From Sediminicola sp035798135 (GTDB lineage: Bacteria; Bacteroidota; Bacteroidia; Flavobacteriales; Flavobacteriaceae), in the NCBI GenBank assembly GCA_035798135.1, contig JAPFBR010000005.1:124001-188000 (forward strand): DNA of 64,000 nucleotides, written 5' to 3'. The notes below the pieces were generated by a model. That model was given only the letters and a program-made list of their open reading frames with translations. It was not told the origin of the DNA and did no database searches. Positions 38,405-47,313 of the stretch are shown here, in pieces. Position 1 is the stretch's first letter. Every line of letters starts with the position of its first letter. A program made the position numbers and the translations under genes.

Positions 38405-38531
38405 GAACTGTTGGACTAAGAATTCGTAGTTGAGATTTGAAGTTAATAAAATCGAGTTTGGGGTCGTTCGGGATTAAATGTACAAAACATTCGAAATGTA
38501 GTGAATATGCTAAATATTGGATTTTAGGCCA
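38405..38531. repeat. R-family intergenic repeat, copy 2
   Basis: Contains TAAGAATTCGTAGTTGAGAT, GAAGTTAATAAAATCGAG, GGATTAAATGTACAAAACAT and GTGAATATGCTAAATATTGG with GGATTTTAGGCC at the right end. It ends 3 bp before the MarR-gene stop. Confidence 0.8.
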
Positions 38532-38533
38532 TA

Positions 38534-39145
38534 TTACTTGCTGGCCTTTTCTTCATATTCAGGACAATCTAGCCTAATGTCAGAATTCAGCAATTCTTTA
38601 TTCAACAAGTTGCAAAAGTCTTCATTTTCAGTGTGTTTATAAAATTTACAACCATAACAGGTTCGCTGAACTGTCAAAATACCGTTTTGATTCAATTGGT
38701 AAATTAATTTGCTTAAAGTTTCAAATAGATTCTCTAAACGGGTATGTTGAATTCCATTAAGTGGAGTTTTTAAAGGTTCCGCAAAATTTGCGGTTTCGGC
38801 AACAATTTTACTTCCTGATGGTGTTAAGCGAATTGAATAACTACGATTATCAACAGAAGAGAAGTCTTTACTAATCAATCCTTTCTTATCCAAAATTCGG
38901 ATAGCATCACTAATGGTTGGTTTGGTAATATTAAACTCTTTAGCTAAATGACTAACGTTGCAAAGTTCTTGGTTGTGATATGCTATAAAAATAAGTAGCT
39001 GAATTTGAATTGGACTTAAGCCCACTAATTTTGCCTTATCCCAAAGTAATATCTTAAAAACCTCCGAAATTCGTTCAAGACCAACAATAATTTTACTGGA
39101 GATATTGTTTTCTTGGTCATTTGGATTAAAAATGCTCTTGTCCAT
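38534..39145 (-). CDS. MarR-family regulator with a C-terminal cysteine cluster
   Basis: 203 residues from the ATG at 39145; a TTG at 39163 would add six. MarR winged helix: LSPIQIQLLIFIAYHNQELC, VSHLAKEFNITKPTISDAIR, ILDKKGLISKDFSSVDNRSY. After it comes an unusual tail with four cysteines, TCYGCKFYKHTENEDFCNLL and RLDCPEYE, likely a metal- or Fe-S-binding or redox-sensing module. It is 70 bp downstream of a thioredoxin-like gene on the same strand, and two matching palindromic sites flank that gene. The likely role is a thiol or redox sensor that controls the pair. Confidence 0.88.
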   Translation of the reverse strand: MDKSIFNPNDQENNISSKIIVGLERISEVFKILLWDKAKLVGLSPIQIQLLIFIAYHNQELCNVSHLAKEFNITKPTISDAIRILDKKGLISKDFSSVDNRSYSIRLTPSGSKIVAETANFAEPLKTPLNGIQHTRLENLFETLSKLIYQLNQNGILTVQRTCYGCKFYKHTENEDFCNLLNKELLNSDIRLDCPEYEEKASK

Positions 39146-39182
39146 ATTAAAAAAGCCTGCCAACGTTTATGCGACAGGCAAA

Positions 39183-39197
39183 GTTAGTAATCCTAAC
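39183..39197. promoter_or_regulatory. MarR-type operator, site 1 (GTTAGTAATCCTAAC)
   Basis: Inverted repeat GTTAG-taatc-CTAAC between the thioredoxin-like gene and the MarR gene. It recurs upstream of the thioredoxin-like gene as GTAAGGAATCCTAAC at 39496-39510. Two matching sites at a regulator's own unit suggest autoregulation. Confidence 0.7.
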
Positions 39198-39215
39198 ATT
39201 ATGTTTCAATTATAA

Positions 39216-39449
39216 TTAGCCTTTTACATCTGCTATGGAAGCTCCATAATTTAGATGTAGGACATTGCCATTAGGTGTAAGCAAGGCAGGAACAGATTTA
39301 ACTCCTACTTTTTCTGCTTCACTTATTCTTGATTTGTTTTCGCCAATATTTACTATTTCTACGTTCTCGGCTCCTACCAACTCAATTACGTCATGTTCAG
39401 CACTAATACATACTGGACAACCTGCATGATAAAAAATTGATTTACTCAT
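39216..39449 (-). CDS. Small glutaredoxin/thioredoxin-fold protein with CPVC
   Basis: 77 residues. Starts SIFYHAGCPVCISAEHDVIE, a CxxC redox site at residues 10-13, and has the cis-Pro context SVPALLTPNG. Short thioredoxin-fold proteins reduce disulfides or relay redox state. It is the first gene of the unit with the cysteine-rich MarR regulator, suggesting that the two form a redox-responsive pair. Confidence 0.85.
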   Translation of the reverse strand: MSKSIFYHAGCPVCISAEHDVIELVGAENVEIVNIGENKSRISEAEKVGVKSVPALLTPNGNVLHLNYGASIADVKG

Positions 39450-39495
39450 TGTGATGGATTTTTGTTGATTAATGCACTATCGCAACATAAATATA

Positions 39496-39510
39496 GTAAG
39501 GAATCCTAAC
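39496..39510. promoter_or_regulatory. MarR-type operator, site 2 (GTAAGGAATCCTAAC)
   Basis: Lies 47 bp upstream of the thioredoxin-like start and shares 13 of 15 bases with site 1 at 39183. Expected binding site of the MarR protein in the unit's promoter. Confidence 0.7.
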
Positions 39511-39868
39511 TAAATAAAATAAAAACAAGAATATTTTGAAATAAATTTTAAAAAACACTCAAGAAAGGGTCTTTTTTGTTGGCAGGTAATGCCTCGGACA
39601 CACGCCGGATGACGTTTAGGCGGCTGGCCGTTGTAGGCATTCTTGTAAGCAGATGTGTTGACATGGTTATATAGAAATACCGTCTATTTAATCCAAATGT
39701 GCACAAAAAATGGGGGTAATATCTCTAAGTGGATCTGGTATCCAAGAAAATTGTGTGTGTCAAGGCTTAAAATTGAACAAATTGCTATACATTTAAAACG
39801 TCCTCCAATGTTGTATGGGATTACACCTCTACAACAATATTTAGTGTCTTAATCCATAAATAGTTAAA
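39511..39868. other. Gap with a GC-rich spacer element
   Basis: Between 39579 and 39645 lies a GC-rich element (TTGGCAGGTAATGCC ... GGCCGTTGTAGGCATTC) with complementary ends AATGCC and GGCATT, resembling the array spacers. A short plus-strand frame at 39655-39852 has no family resemblance and ends 17 bp before the DUF885 start; I do not call it a gene. Confidence 0.4.
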
Positions 39869-41719
39869 ATGAAAAAATTCATCACAACAGGTATTGCAAT
39901 ATCCTTTTCACTTATTTTTCTTTTGCTTTCTTCTTGCAAAGAAGCTCCTAAACAAGAAGTCAGTCAAACGGAAGAGCTTAACAAATGGTTTGATGATCAG
40001 TATGAGGAGTTGCTACAGATGAGTCCACTACGACTTACTGCTCTGGGACGAAAAGATCAATATGATAAAATTGATGACTTGAGTAAGGAAGCCGAGGATA
40101 AACAATTGGCTTGGTATACAGAAAGCACCAACGAACTAAAGGAAAAATTTAATTATGACAGTCTGGATGGGACAGACCAGACTTCCTATGATTTATGGGT
40201 GTATCAATATGAAACTTTTAAAGAAGGTTTTGCTTATAGGGATATGGATTACGTTTTTGATCAAATGCGGGGAATGCATACCCGCCTCCCAAGTTACTTG
40301 ATCAATTTTCATAAGGTGGACAGTCTTGCCGATATGAACGCATATGTTTCTAGGATCCAAGAAACGGGAAGAGCCATGAATCAATTGGTAGAAAGAGCAA
40401 AAGAACAGGGAGCTTTGGGGATTCTACCTCCAAAATTTGCTTTTGAAACTGTAATTAAACAAACTAAGTCATTAATAGAGGGTAAGCCTTTTAAGGAAAG
40501 CAAAAAAAATGCTCCATTATTGAATGACATGAACGGTAAAATTGAGGCGCTTTTGGAATCGGAGAAAATTACTTCTGAGCAAGCAGTCTCTCTTAAAGAA
40601 AAATCGGAGAAAGCTCTTAATGATTATTTTAAACCGGCTTATGACAATCTTTTATCTTGGTTGGAAAGTGAAATTGACAATGCTGAAGAAACGCCAACAG
40701 GGGTTAGTCGTCATCCTAATGGGAAGGCTTTTTACGATTACCGATTAAAGGTTTTTACAACTACCGGGCTTACTGCAGATGAAATCCACGAAATTGGTCT
40801 TAAGGAGGTGGCCAGAATTAAGGAAGAGATGATGGCTATTAAAGAAAAAGTAGGTTTTGAAGGCGATTTAAATGCATTCTTTAAATTTGTAAATACCGAT
40901 AAACAGTTTTTCTTTCCAAATACTGATGAAGGGCGACAAGGGTACCTAGATGAATCCACTAAATATTTGGATGATTTAACTGAAAAGTTACCGGAATACT
41001 TCGGAATTCTACCCAAAGCCAAATTGGAGGTAAAGCGGGTAGAGGCTTTTAGGGAGCAAGATGGCGCCCCACAGCACTATTCAGCAGGAACGCCAGATGG
41101 GTCTAGATCGGGCACTTATTATGTGCATCTTTCGGATATGAATGCCATGCCTAAATCTACGATGGAAGGTGTAGCCTATCATGAAGGTAACCCTGGGCAT
41201 CATATGCAAATTTCCATAGCCCAAGAGTTAGAGTCAGTTCCTAAGTTTAGAACACAAGCAGGATTCAGTGTATACAGTGAGGGTTGGGGGTTATACTCAG
41301 AGACTTTGGCAAAGGAAATGGGCGGATATCAAAACCCATATTACGACTTTGGACGCTTGGTAAACGAAATTTGGAGAGCCATTCGTTTGGTGGTGGATAC
41401 TGGATTACATGCTAAGGGATGGACCGAAGCAGACGCAATAAAGTACTTCACAGAGAATTCCTCCATTTCAAAGGGGGCAATAAAGGCAGAAGTGCAGCGC
41501 TATATGGTAATGCCGGGCCAAGCTACTTCTTATAAAATAGGAATGCTGAAAATTCAGGAATTGCGGAAAAAGGCGGAAACAGAATTGGGAGACCAATTTG
41601 ATATTAAGGGATTCCATGATACCATTCTCGGAAGTGGTGCTTTGCCATTGGAATTATTGGAACGCAGAGTCAATACTTGGATAAACTCCCAAAAGCAATT
41701 AGCAGGAAAGAAGGTGTAA
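39869..41719 (+). CDS. DUF885-family lipoprotein, probable zinc-dependent peptidase
   Basis: 616 residues. The signal peptide with lipobox ends LLLSSC, predicting a lipoprotein. The body is the long helical DUF885 fold with the metal-binding motif VAYHEGNPGHHMQI (HExxxGHH, near residue 437) and a downstream SEGWGLYSE that provides the third ligand Glu. The family resembles M3-like metallopeptidases but activity is rarely shown. It is one of only three plus-strand genes in the array region, so it may be an independent gene between array segments. Confidence 0.88.
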   Translation: MKKFITTGIAISFSLIFLLLSSCKEAPKQEVSQTEELNKWFDDQYEELLQMSPLRLTALGRKDQYDKIDDLSKEAEDKQLAWYTESTNELKEKFNYDSLDGTDQTSYDLWVYQYETFKEGFAYRDMDYVFDQMRGMHTRLPSYLINFHKVDSLADMNAYVSRIQETGRAMNQLVERAKEQGALGILPPKFAFETVIKQTKSLIEGKPFKESKKNAPLLNDMNGKIEALLESEKITSEQAVSLKEKSEKALNDYFKPAYDNLLSWLESEIDNAEETPTGVSRHPNGKAFYDYRLKVFTTTGLTADEIHEIGLKEVARIKEEMMAIKEKVGFEGDLNAFFKFVNTDKQFFFPNTDEGRQGYLDESTKYLDDLTEKLPEYFGILPKAKLEVKRVEAFREQDGAPQHYSAGTPDGSRSGTYYVHLSDMNAMPKSTMEGVAYHEGNPGHHMQISIAQELESVPKFRTQAGFSVYSEGWGLYSETLAKEMGGYQNPYYDFGRLVNEIWRAIRLVVDTGLHAKGWTEADAIKYFTENSSISKGAIKAEVQRYMVMPGQATSYKIGMLKIQELRKKAETELGDQFDIKGFHDTILGSGALPLELLERRVNTWINSQKQLAGKKV

Positions 41720-41834
41720 TTTCATTGAAGCATTTTAGCAACAGTATTTATAACCTTTCAATTAGATATTATAGAAATTGCGTTTTTAATTAAAGTTGAT
41801 GGCTTAATTGGCCCCGCTAGCTAATGGGAGGAAG

Positions 41835-41955
41835 GATAACGGTTTGCGTATGATTTGGCAAGGTTGGTTTGTCCAATAGTTTCAGGTACGCCTGAAGTTT
41901 AAAAGTAGCAAAATATACGTAGTTGCAAACTCAGTCTGCTGAAACATTACGTTGT
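41835..41955. repeat. Array spacer (AACGG-type) left of the aspartyl-protease unit
   Basis: Begins with ATAACGGTTTGCGTATG and ends ATTACGTTGTTTTG. No coding frame. Same architecture as the spacers further right. Confidence 0.55.
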
Positions 41956-41975
41956 TTTGAGCAGTGCTTTTCGCT

Positions 41976-42842
41976 CTATTTTTTAATTTTATAACTATTA
42001 TCGAGGTTGTCAATATAGATTTCACAGTCTTTAAAAAACCCGATTCCTATCCTTGGTTGGCTTGAAATATTTATCGTTGTATGGACATTTTTAAATTCCA
42101 TATTCCCCAATTTTATTGAAGGTACAAATCCGACTTTTTCTTGAATAATCTGGAGCCCGCCAAAGGTATACCTGTCTCTTTCGTTGTCATCAAAATGGTA
42201 TTGCTGTAAAAGTTGTTTAGCCAGATTAGATTCCTTTGGCAAATTAAATTCGGATGACGAACCAAAATCTATTATAACCTTGTATTCAGTACCATTTATA
42301 GAAATGTAGGTATATGGTGCACCATCCTCTCTTTTGATTTGAATAGTTTGAAAGGTGTTATCTGCCAAATTTTTATTTGAAATCTGTAATATTTTATTGG
42401 GATAATCTATTAACCAATTTGCTTTGCCTATAATAGGCTGACCAATAATTCCGCCAAAATTTGGGATTTGTTCTTTTAGCCCTTCTAAATTTCCGTTCAC
42501 TGCAAAAGTATTTTGAAACTCTATATTTCCAATTTTCATAGACTTCACAAATTCATTCCCGAGTTTCATTTTCCGGTTCGACGCTCCATCATAATTTCCA
42601 GTCCTCCCTATGGTTGAGTCTCGTTGAATAATGCTATAATCCGCTCCTGTATCCAAAAGAAAATTTTTGGAAATTCCATCAATCTCAAAAGGCAAGATTA
42701 TTACTGTTTTAGCAGTAGTAAATTCTGTTTTGTAGTTAAAATTTTCAGGCAGTACTGCTCCTTTTCTTTGATTTTTAGTTATGGAACAACTTAAAGTCAG
42801 GAATAGGATTAAACCAAATAATAGTGGTTTTAGGTTTTTCAT
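41976..42842 (-). CDS. Retropepsin-like aspartyl protease lipoprotein
   Basis: 288 residues. Lipobox LTLSC at about residue 19. Two lobes: the first has the catalytic motif FLLDTGADYSIIQ (DTGA), the second VIIDFGSSSEFNLP, where the normal T/S is replaced by F (DFG). Related Bacteroidota proteins form a single-chain two-lobed fold. The second site change may reduce activity. The unit is bounded by an imperfect inverted repeat: GTTTTGAGCAGT at 41954-41965 and ATTGCTCATAAC at 42914-42925 (10 of 12). Confidence 0.8.
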   Translation of the reverse strand: MKNLKPLLFGLILFLTLSCSITKNQRKGAVLPENFNYKTEFTTAKTVIILPFEIDGISKNFLLDTGADYSIIQRDSTIGRTGNYDGASNRKMKLGNEFVKSMKIGNIEFQNTFAVNGNLEGLKEQIPNFGGIIGQPIIGKANWLIDYPNKILQISNKNLADNTFQTIQIKREDGAPYTYISINGTEYKVIIDFGSSSEFNLPKESNLAKQLLQQYHFDDNERDRYTFGGLQIIQEKVGFVPSIKLGNMEFKNVHTTINISSQPRIGIGFFKDCEIYIDNLDNSYKIKK

Positions 42843-42976
42843 ATTTGGTTACGGTTTGGTTGTTTATTATATAGATGGAAAAAAATGGCGAATGGTTGCC
42901 TGATCTTTTTTCAATTGCTCATAACGGTATTCTAGATGAGCCGTTTTATGCGGTTTAAACACTTTAGGCAATAGTT

Positions 42977-44593
42977 TTATTTTCTAGCGGCCTTAAATTC
43001 ACTTCCATCATACCATTTTGGAAAATAATCTTCATTGGATAATTTCAATCCTACATTAAAGAATAGTTGCAGGTCTAATTGTACGCCACTTAATTCTGAT
43101 GTTTCAGGATTGTATTCATCTGAAGGTTGATGGTATTTATTGATGATATAAAAATCATTATACGCTTTTATTTCTTCAATACTTTTATCAAATCCTTCAT
43201 AAGCACCACTTGCGTATAAAGCAGGGATACCAATTTTCGCAAAATTAAAATGATCCGATCTAAAGAAATACCCTTTTTCAGCTTCTGGATCCGGAATTAT
43301 GTATCTATTTTGTTTTAGAGCTGCTTCTTTGGCATATCCATCCATTTCAGATTGACCATAACCTGTAATTGTTAAATCCTTCATTTTTCCTGGACTATCT
43401 AGAGCATCAATATTAATGTTGGCAACTGTTTTTTTAGGAGGAAAAATCGGGTTTTCGGCATAATATGCTGAACCTAATAGACCTTGCTCTTCCCCGGTAA
43501 CAGCAATGAATACAATAGAGCGTTTTGTTGTACTACTTTTCTTGAACGCTTCTGCTATAGCTAATAAGCCAGCAGTTCCGGAAGCATTATCTACAGACCC
43601 ATTGTAGATTGAATCACCTTTAATTGCTTTTCCAACACCAAAATGATCCCAATGCGCAGAGTAAATAATAAATTCATCTTTCCGATCTGTACCAGGTATA
43701 AGTGCAACTACATTTTTAGACACGTCTCTTTTAATTTTGTTTTTAATTTTCACAGAAACTTTTAAATCCAAAGGAATTGGATTAAAGTCTTTATTTCTTG
43801 AAATGGTTTTAAAATCTTGACCTTTCATAGATGATGCATCAAACATTTTTTTTGCGCTCTCACTACTTATCCAAGACTCCACATTTAAAAGGGGTAAATC
43901 ACTTTCAATTATTAATCGGGCGCCACTCCAACCTGATTCAATTACATTCCAACCATATGAGGCTGGCTCAGTATCATGAATAATAATAAGTCCATCAGCA
44001 CCTTGTCTAGCCGCTTCTTCATATTTGTAGGTCCAACGACCATAATAGGTCATTTCGTTTCCCTTGAATAAGGTGGAATCTCCAGATTTAAAACCTGGGT
44101 CATTTATTAAAACAACAGCCGTTTTTCCTTTCCAATCGATACCTTCATAATCATTCCATTCATATTCAGGAGCGACAATTCCATAACCTGCAAAAACAAG
44201 GTCAGAGTTTTCTAGGCTAACATCAGTCACTGCTTTATTTGTTGTGGCGACAAAATCTTTTAAGGATTTTAAACTAAAACTTCCATTTTTCCCAGAAATA
44301 ACCATGTTTTCTGAAGGTGTTCCTGTAATTTCTACCATTGGAACATCTTGAAAATAACTATCCCCATTTCCTGGTAAAAGTCCTAATTTTTCAAACTCAT
44401 CTTTTAGATAGTTTACGGTTTTTACTTCGCCTTCAGTAAAAGGTTTTCTTCCTAGAAACTCGTCGGAGGCAAGACGCTCAATATGATTGCCAATTGTTGT
44501 TTGGTTAACTTCAACTAAGCCTGTGGTGTCTTTTATTTCATTTTCACAACTAATAAAAAGTACTATCATTAAAATCTTTAAATAATTCTTCAT
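42977..44593 (-). CDS. M28-family aminopeptidase lipoprotein with PA-type insert
   Basis: 538 residues from the ATG at 44593; a longer frame to 44656 adds an unlikely leader. Lipobox VLFISC. An N-terminal part with FAGYGIVAPEYEWNDYEGID and a protease-associated-type segment (AARQGADGLIIIHD) is followed by the M28 zinc core: IYSAHWDHFG, GSVDNASGTAGLLAIAEAF, VTGEEQGLLGS and a C-terminal KYHQPSDEYN. All two-zinc ligands are present. A Zn exo- or carboxypeptidase acting outside the cell is likely. Confidence 0.92.
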   Translation of the reverse strand: MKNYLKILMIVLFISCENEIKDTTGLVEVNQTTIGNHIERLASDEFLGRKPFTEGEVKTVNYLKDEFEKLGLLPGNGDSYFQDVPMVEITGTPSENMVISGKNGSFSLKSLKDFVATTNKAVTDVSLENSDLVFAGYGIVAPEYEWNDYEGIDWKGKTAVVLINDPGFKSGDSTLFKGNEMTYYGRWTYKYEEAARQGADGLIIIHDTEPASYGWNVIESGWSGARLIIESDLPLLNVESWISSESAKKMFDASSMKGQDFKTISRNKDFNPIPLDLKVSVKIKNKIKRDVSKNVVALIPGTDRKDEFIIYSAHWDHFGVGKAIKGDSIYNGSVDNASGTAGLLAIAEAFKKSSTTKRSIVFIAVTGEEQGLLGSAYYAENPIFPPKKTVANINIDALDSPGKMKDLTITGYGQSEMDGYAKEAALKQNRYIIPDPEAEKGYFFRSDHFNFAKIGIPALYASGAYEGFDKSIEEIKAYNDFYIINKYHQPSDEYNPETSELSGVQLDLQLFFNVGLKLSNEDYFPKWYDGSEFKAARK

Positions 44594-44647
44594 AATTGGT
44601 ATTTTAATTAAATTATTGCAACCTGGTTGTATTTGTTTAGTTGCGTG

Positions 44648-44770
44648 GGTTGGCACTTAACTTTGCAGTTACCTGTCATGCTGACCCCGAAACCTTGGGG
44701 TCGCTAGTACCCATAGCTATCGGGATTCAAAAGAGGCGATAACAAGCAATTATTTATATCCATTGTGAGC
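44648..44770. repeat. S-family intergenic spacer, copy 1
   Basis: Its right half, GGGATTCAAAAGAGGCGATA then AACAAGCAATTATTTATATC, aligns to the spacers at 57008-57156 and 59052-59199. It contains CCCATAGCTATCGGG, a worn form of the CCCGATAGCTATCGGG palindrome. Confidence 0.75.
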
Positions 44771-44792
44771 AATCGTTTTTTTTTAAATTTTC

Positions 44793-45635
44793 TCAAATCC
44801 TGTCTGGCCAAGTGTTAGGCAATTCTCCGCTGAAACCCATTTCTGGAAGGTTGTTGATTAGTTCCATTTCTGCTGAAGTCAATTCAAAATCGAACAGATT
44901 GATATTTTCTTCAATTCTTTTGGGTGACGTAGATTTTGGAATTACAATTACATCATGTTGAATAATCCATCTCAGACAAACCTGTGAAACAGATTTGTTG
45001 TGTTTCTTGGCGATTGCTTCTAACACTTGATTTCCAAATACCTTTCCTCTTGCCAAAGGCGACCATGATTCAACAACTATATTTTGTCCTTTACAATATT
45101 CTACTAATTCTTGTTGCCAATAACCTGGATGAAATTCTATTTGATTTATTGACGGAATCACATTGGCCGTTTGAAATAAAGCTTCTAAATGTTCTTGAAA
45201 AAAATTGCTTACACCAATAGATTTTATTTTGCCTTCAGCTTGTAATTCTTCCATTGCCCGCCAAGTGTCAGCATTGGTTTTTTGCCAATTGTCGTAATTT
45301 TTAGCATTTGCTGGCCAGTGTATTAAGTATAGATCAATGTAATCTAGATTAAGCCTGTTTAAGGATTTTTCAAATTCCTTTTTAGTTGATTCATAACCTA
45401 AACACTCACGCCATACTTTAGTGGTAATGAAAATATTATCTCTTAAAGCTCCGCTGACTTTGATTCCTTTTCCAACAGCTTTTTCATTTCCATAAATTGC
45501 TGCCGTGTCGATTAGGGAATAGCCACTGGAAATAGCAGATATGACCGATTCAATTCCCTCTTGCTCCGTAGCTTTGTAGGTGCCAAATCCTACTAACGGT
45601 ATTTTATGTCCATTATTTAAGATTAAGTTTTTCAT
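44793..45635 (-). CDS. Aldo/keto reductase
   Basis: 280 residues, full TIM-barrel length. Family motifs: GFGTYKATEQEG, LIDTAAIYGNEKAVGKGI with catalytic Asp and Tyr, ITTKVWRE with catalytic Lys, YLIHWPANAK with catalytic His, GVSNFF, and C-terminal VIVIPKSTSPKRIEENINLF for NADPH. It reduces aldehydes or ketones to alcohols with NADPH in the cytoplasm. It is bounded by an S-type spacer on its left. Confidence 0.95.
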   Translation of the reverse strand: MKNLILNNGHKIPLVGFGTYKATEQEGIESVISAISSGYSLIDTAAIYGNEKAVGKGIKVSGALRDNIFITTKVWRECLGYESTKKEFEKSLNRLNLDYIDLYLIHWPANAKNYDNWQKTNADTWRAMEELQAEGKIKSIGVSNFFQEHLEALFQTANVIPSINQIEFHPGYWQQELVEYCKGQNIVVESWSPLARGKVFGNQVLEAIAKKHNKSVSQVCLRWIIQHDVIVIPKSTSPKRIEENINLFDFELTSAEMELINNLPEMGFSGELPNTWPDRI

Positions 45636-45745
45636 AATTCTTTAGTTTATATGCCATTATAGGTGTTCTATAGCCTAAAGATAAAGGTAATTTAGGTAAC
45701 GTACCAGCATCGCTATTTTTCAGAGGATACGTTGTTGTGCCTATG

Positions 45746-45901
45746 TTATTTTTTCAAGTAATGATATTTTTCATCTATATAATCGAGAATTAATTCTGTT
45801 TTAAGTAAAACAGAATTAAAACTATTTTCAAAATAATTTGCTGTACTGCCAATATCTGCATAATGGCAAAATTCGTCTGTCTCCCATAAATGTAAAATGG
45901 A
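45746..45901 (-). pseudogene. C-terminal scrap of an unknown gene
   Basis: 51 open codons on the minus strand with no start, bounded by a stop on the 5' side: HLWETDEFCHYADIGSTANY, then FENSFNSVLLKTELILDYID, then EKYHYLKK and TAA. The composition is that of a real acidic/aromatic protein end. It is followed by GTTGTTGTGCC, the usual spacer end of the array. Family unknown. Confidence 0.5.
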
Positions 45902-46143
45902 TTACATCTTAATTATAGAAAGCCGGATAATTCATCCTAAGCGAATGTTGTATAAATTTCATCGTCTATTAAGAAATAGAAAAGAGTGTTAATTAGAATA
46001 TACATACTCTTAAATTTAAGTATTCCAATAGCAACTAAGAATGTATGAGTATTACAACTAATATAAATAACTATGTAAGTTTTTCTTAGTTTAATACCTC
46101 ATATTTGACCAGTAATGATATTGTTACGATCTAAAAATAAAAT
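45902..46143. other. Promoter-side gap of the ice-binding gene
   Basis: AT-rich stretch without gene or recognised repeat. Confidence 0.35.
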
Positions 46144-46923
46144 ATGAAAGTTAAAAACGTTTTACCAACCATAGCAGTGTTATTGGTTGTATTGATGGGA
46201 AGTTGTAATAAAGAGGAAGACTCAAATATATCACCTTTATCTTCAACTAATCTCCTTTCATCAAGTGGATCACTGGCAACAGTAAATCTTGGTGTTGCCG
46301 AAAATTTTGCGATTTTGTCAAAAACAGGAATTACTAATGTTTACAAATCCACGATTTTAGGTGATATCGGAACAAGTCCAATCACTGGTGCCGCTCTTTT
46401 GGTGAGTTGCGCAGAAGTGACAGGTACAATTTATACAGTCGATGCTGCAGGTCCACTGCCATGCAGAGTGACTAGCGCTACCATGTTAACTACCGCTGTA
46501 GGTGATATGCAGGCTGCATACACTGATGCTGCAGGTCGAGTAAATCCTGATTTTCTAAATTTAGGCGCAGGAAGTATTGGAGGTTTAACGCTTACCTCAG
46601 GTCTTTATAAATTTACCAGTGCGGTTGTTATACCAACTGATGTTACAATTTCAGGTGGCCCGAACGATATTTTTATCTTTCAGATTGCAGGAAACCTTAA
46701 TATGAGTTCTGCAGTTAATATTACTTTGGCCGGTGGTGCTCAGGCAAAGAATATTTTTTGGGTGGTAGCCGGAGCCGCTACTATTGGAACATCCAGCCAT
46801 TTTGAAGGGAACATTATAGGTCAGACCGGTATTAATATGCAAACAGGCGCTTCATTAAACGGAAGAATGTTAGCACAAACAGCAGTAACTCTTCAAATGA
46901 ATACTGTTAATAAGCCACAATAA
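46144..46923 (+). CDS. Ice-binding-family (DUF3494) lipoprotein
   Basis: 259 residues. Lipobox LMGSC (about residue 21). From residue 45: VNLGVAENFAILSKTGITNV and STILGDIGTSPITGAAL, then the right-handed beta-helix repeats of DUF3494 with GGLTLTSGLYKFTSAVVIPT and FIFQIAGNLNMSSAVNITLA, and the C-terminal AKNIFWVVAGAATIGTSSHF...GNIIGQTGINMQTGASLNGR. DUF3494 proteins bind ice or act as surface adhesins in cold marine bacteria. It is a plus-strand gene inside the minus-strand array, ending in its own terminator. Confidence 0.93.
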   Translation: MKVKNVLPTIAVLLVVLMGSCNKEEDSNISPLSSTNLLSSSGSLATVNLGVAENFAILSKTGITNVYKSTILGDIGTSPITGAALLVSCAEVTGTIYTVDAAGPLPCRVTSATMLTTAVGDMQAAYTDAAGRVNPDFLNLGAGSIGGLTLTSGLYKFTSAVVIPTDVTISGGPNDIFIFQIAGNLNMSSAVNITLAGGAQAKNIFWVVAGAATIGTSSHFEGNIIGQTGINMQTGASLNGRMLAQTAVTLQMNTVNKPQ

Positions 46924-46950
46924 TTATAAGTAAATAGTATCTAAGAGTGA

Positions 46951-46981
46951 GAGGCTGCCGAGAGGCAAGCCTCTTTTTTTT
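46951..46981 (+). terminator. Terminator of the ice-binding gene
   Basis: GAGGCT (46951-46956) pairs with AGCCTC (46968-46973), followed by a run of T. About 30 bp after the stop. Confidence 0.75.
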
Positions 46982-47313
46982 ATTCTGGAAAGTAATATAG
47001 ACAGAAACTTAAAATGTGCAAGATGCACCACTATTTAATAATTGTGTCACGCTTCCCACAACCAAAGTCCTCTACTTTAATACTGTAAAAATAATTTAAA
47101 GGCAGTTTTGTGGTCCAGCTTTATCACTGGTTTACAGGTCTCGGTTAACGGTAGCGAATCTCTCACATCGGAGACAAATCTTGATTACAACGTTTGGTGT
47201 AAGGTGCGTTTTAATGCCTTGTATACATCTTACGTTTGATTCTCTTTTAATTGATAGTACAAACGGGAATTAAGGATATTTTGTAACTAGAAGCCTAGAC
47301 TTGCAGAAATTTA
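46982..47313. other. Spacer-like gap
   Basis: No gene. It contains GGTCTCGGTTAACGG near 47128, matching the GGTCTTGGTTAACGC start of the spacer at 61368, and AACGTTTGGTGTAAG near 47188 with a partly complementary CTTACGTTTGATT about 40 bp on. Read as degenerate array spacer DNA. Confidence 0.45.

Noticed and set aside
39655..39852. Plus-strand frame of 65 codons before the DUF885 gene
   Set aside because: No family resemblance, unusual composition and overlap with a spacer-like stretch.
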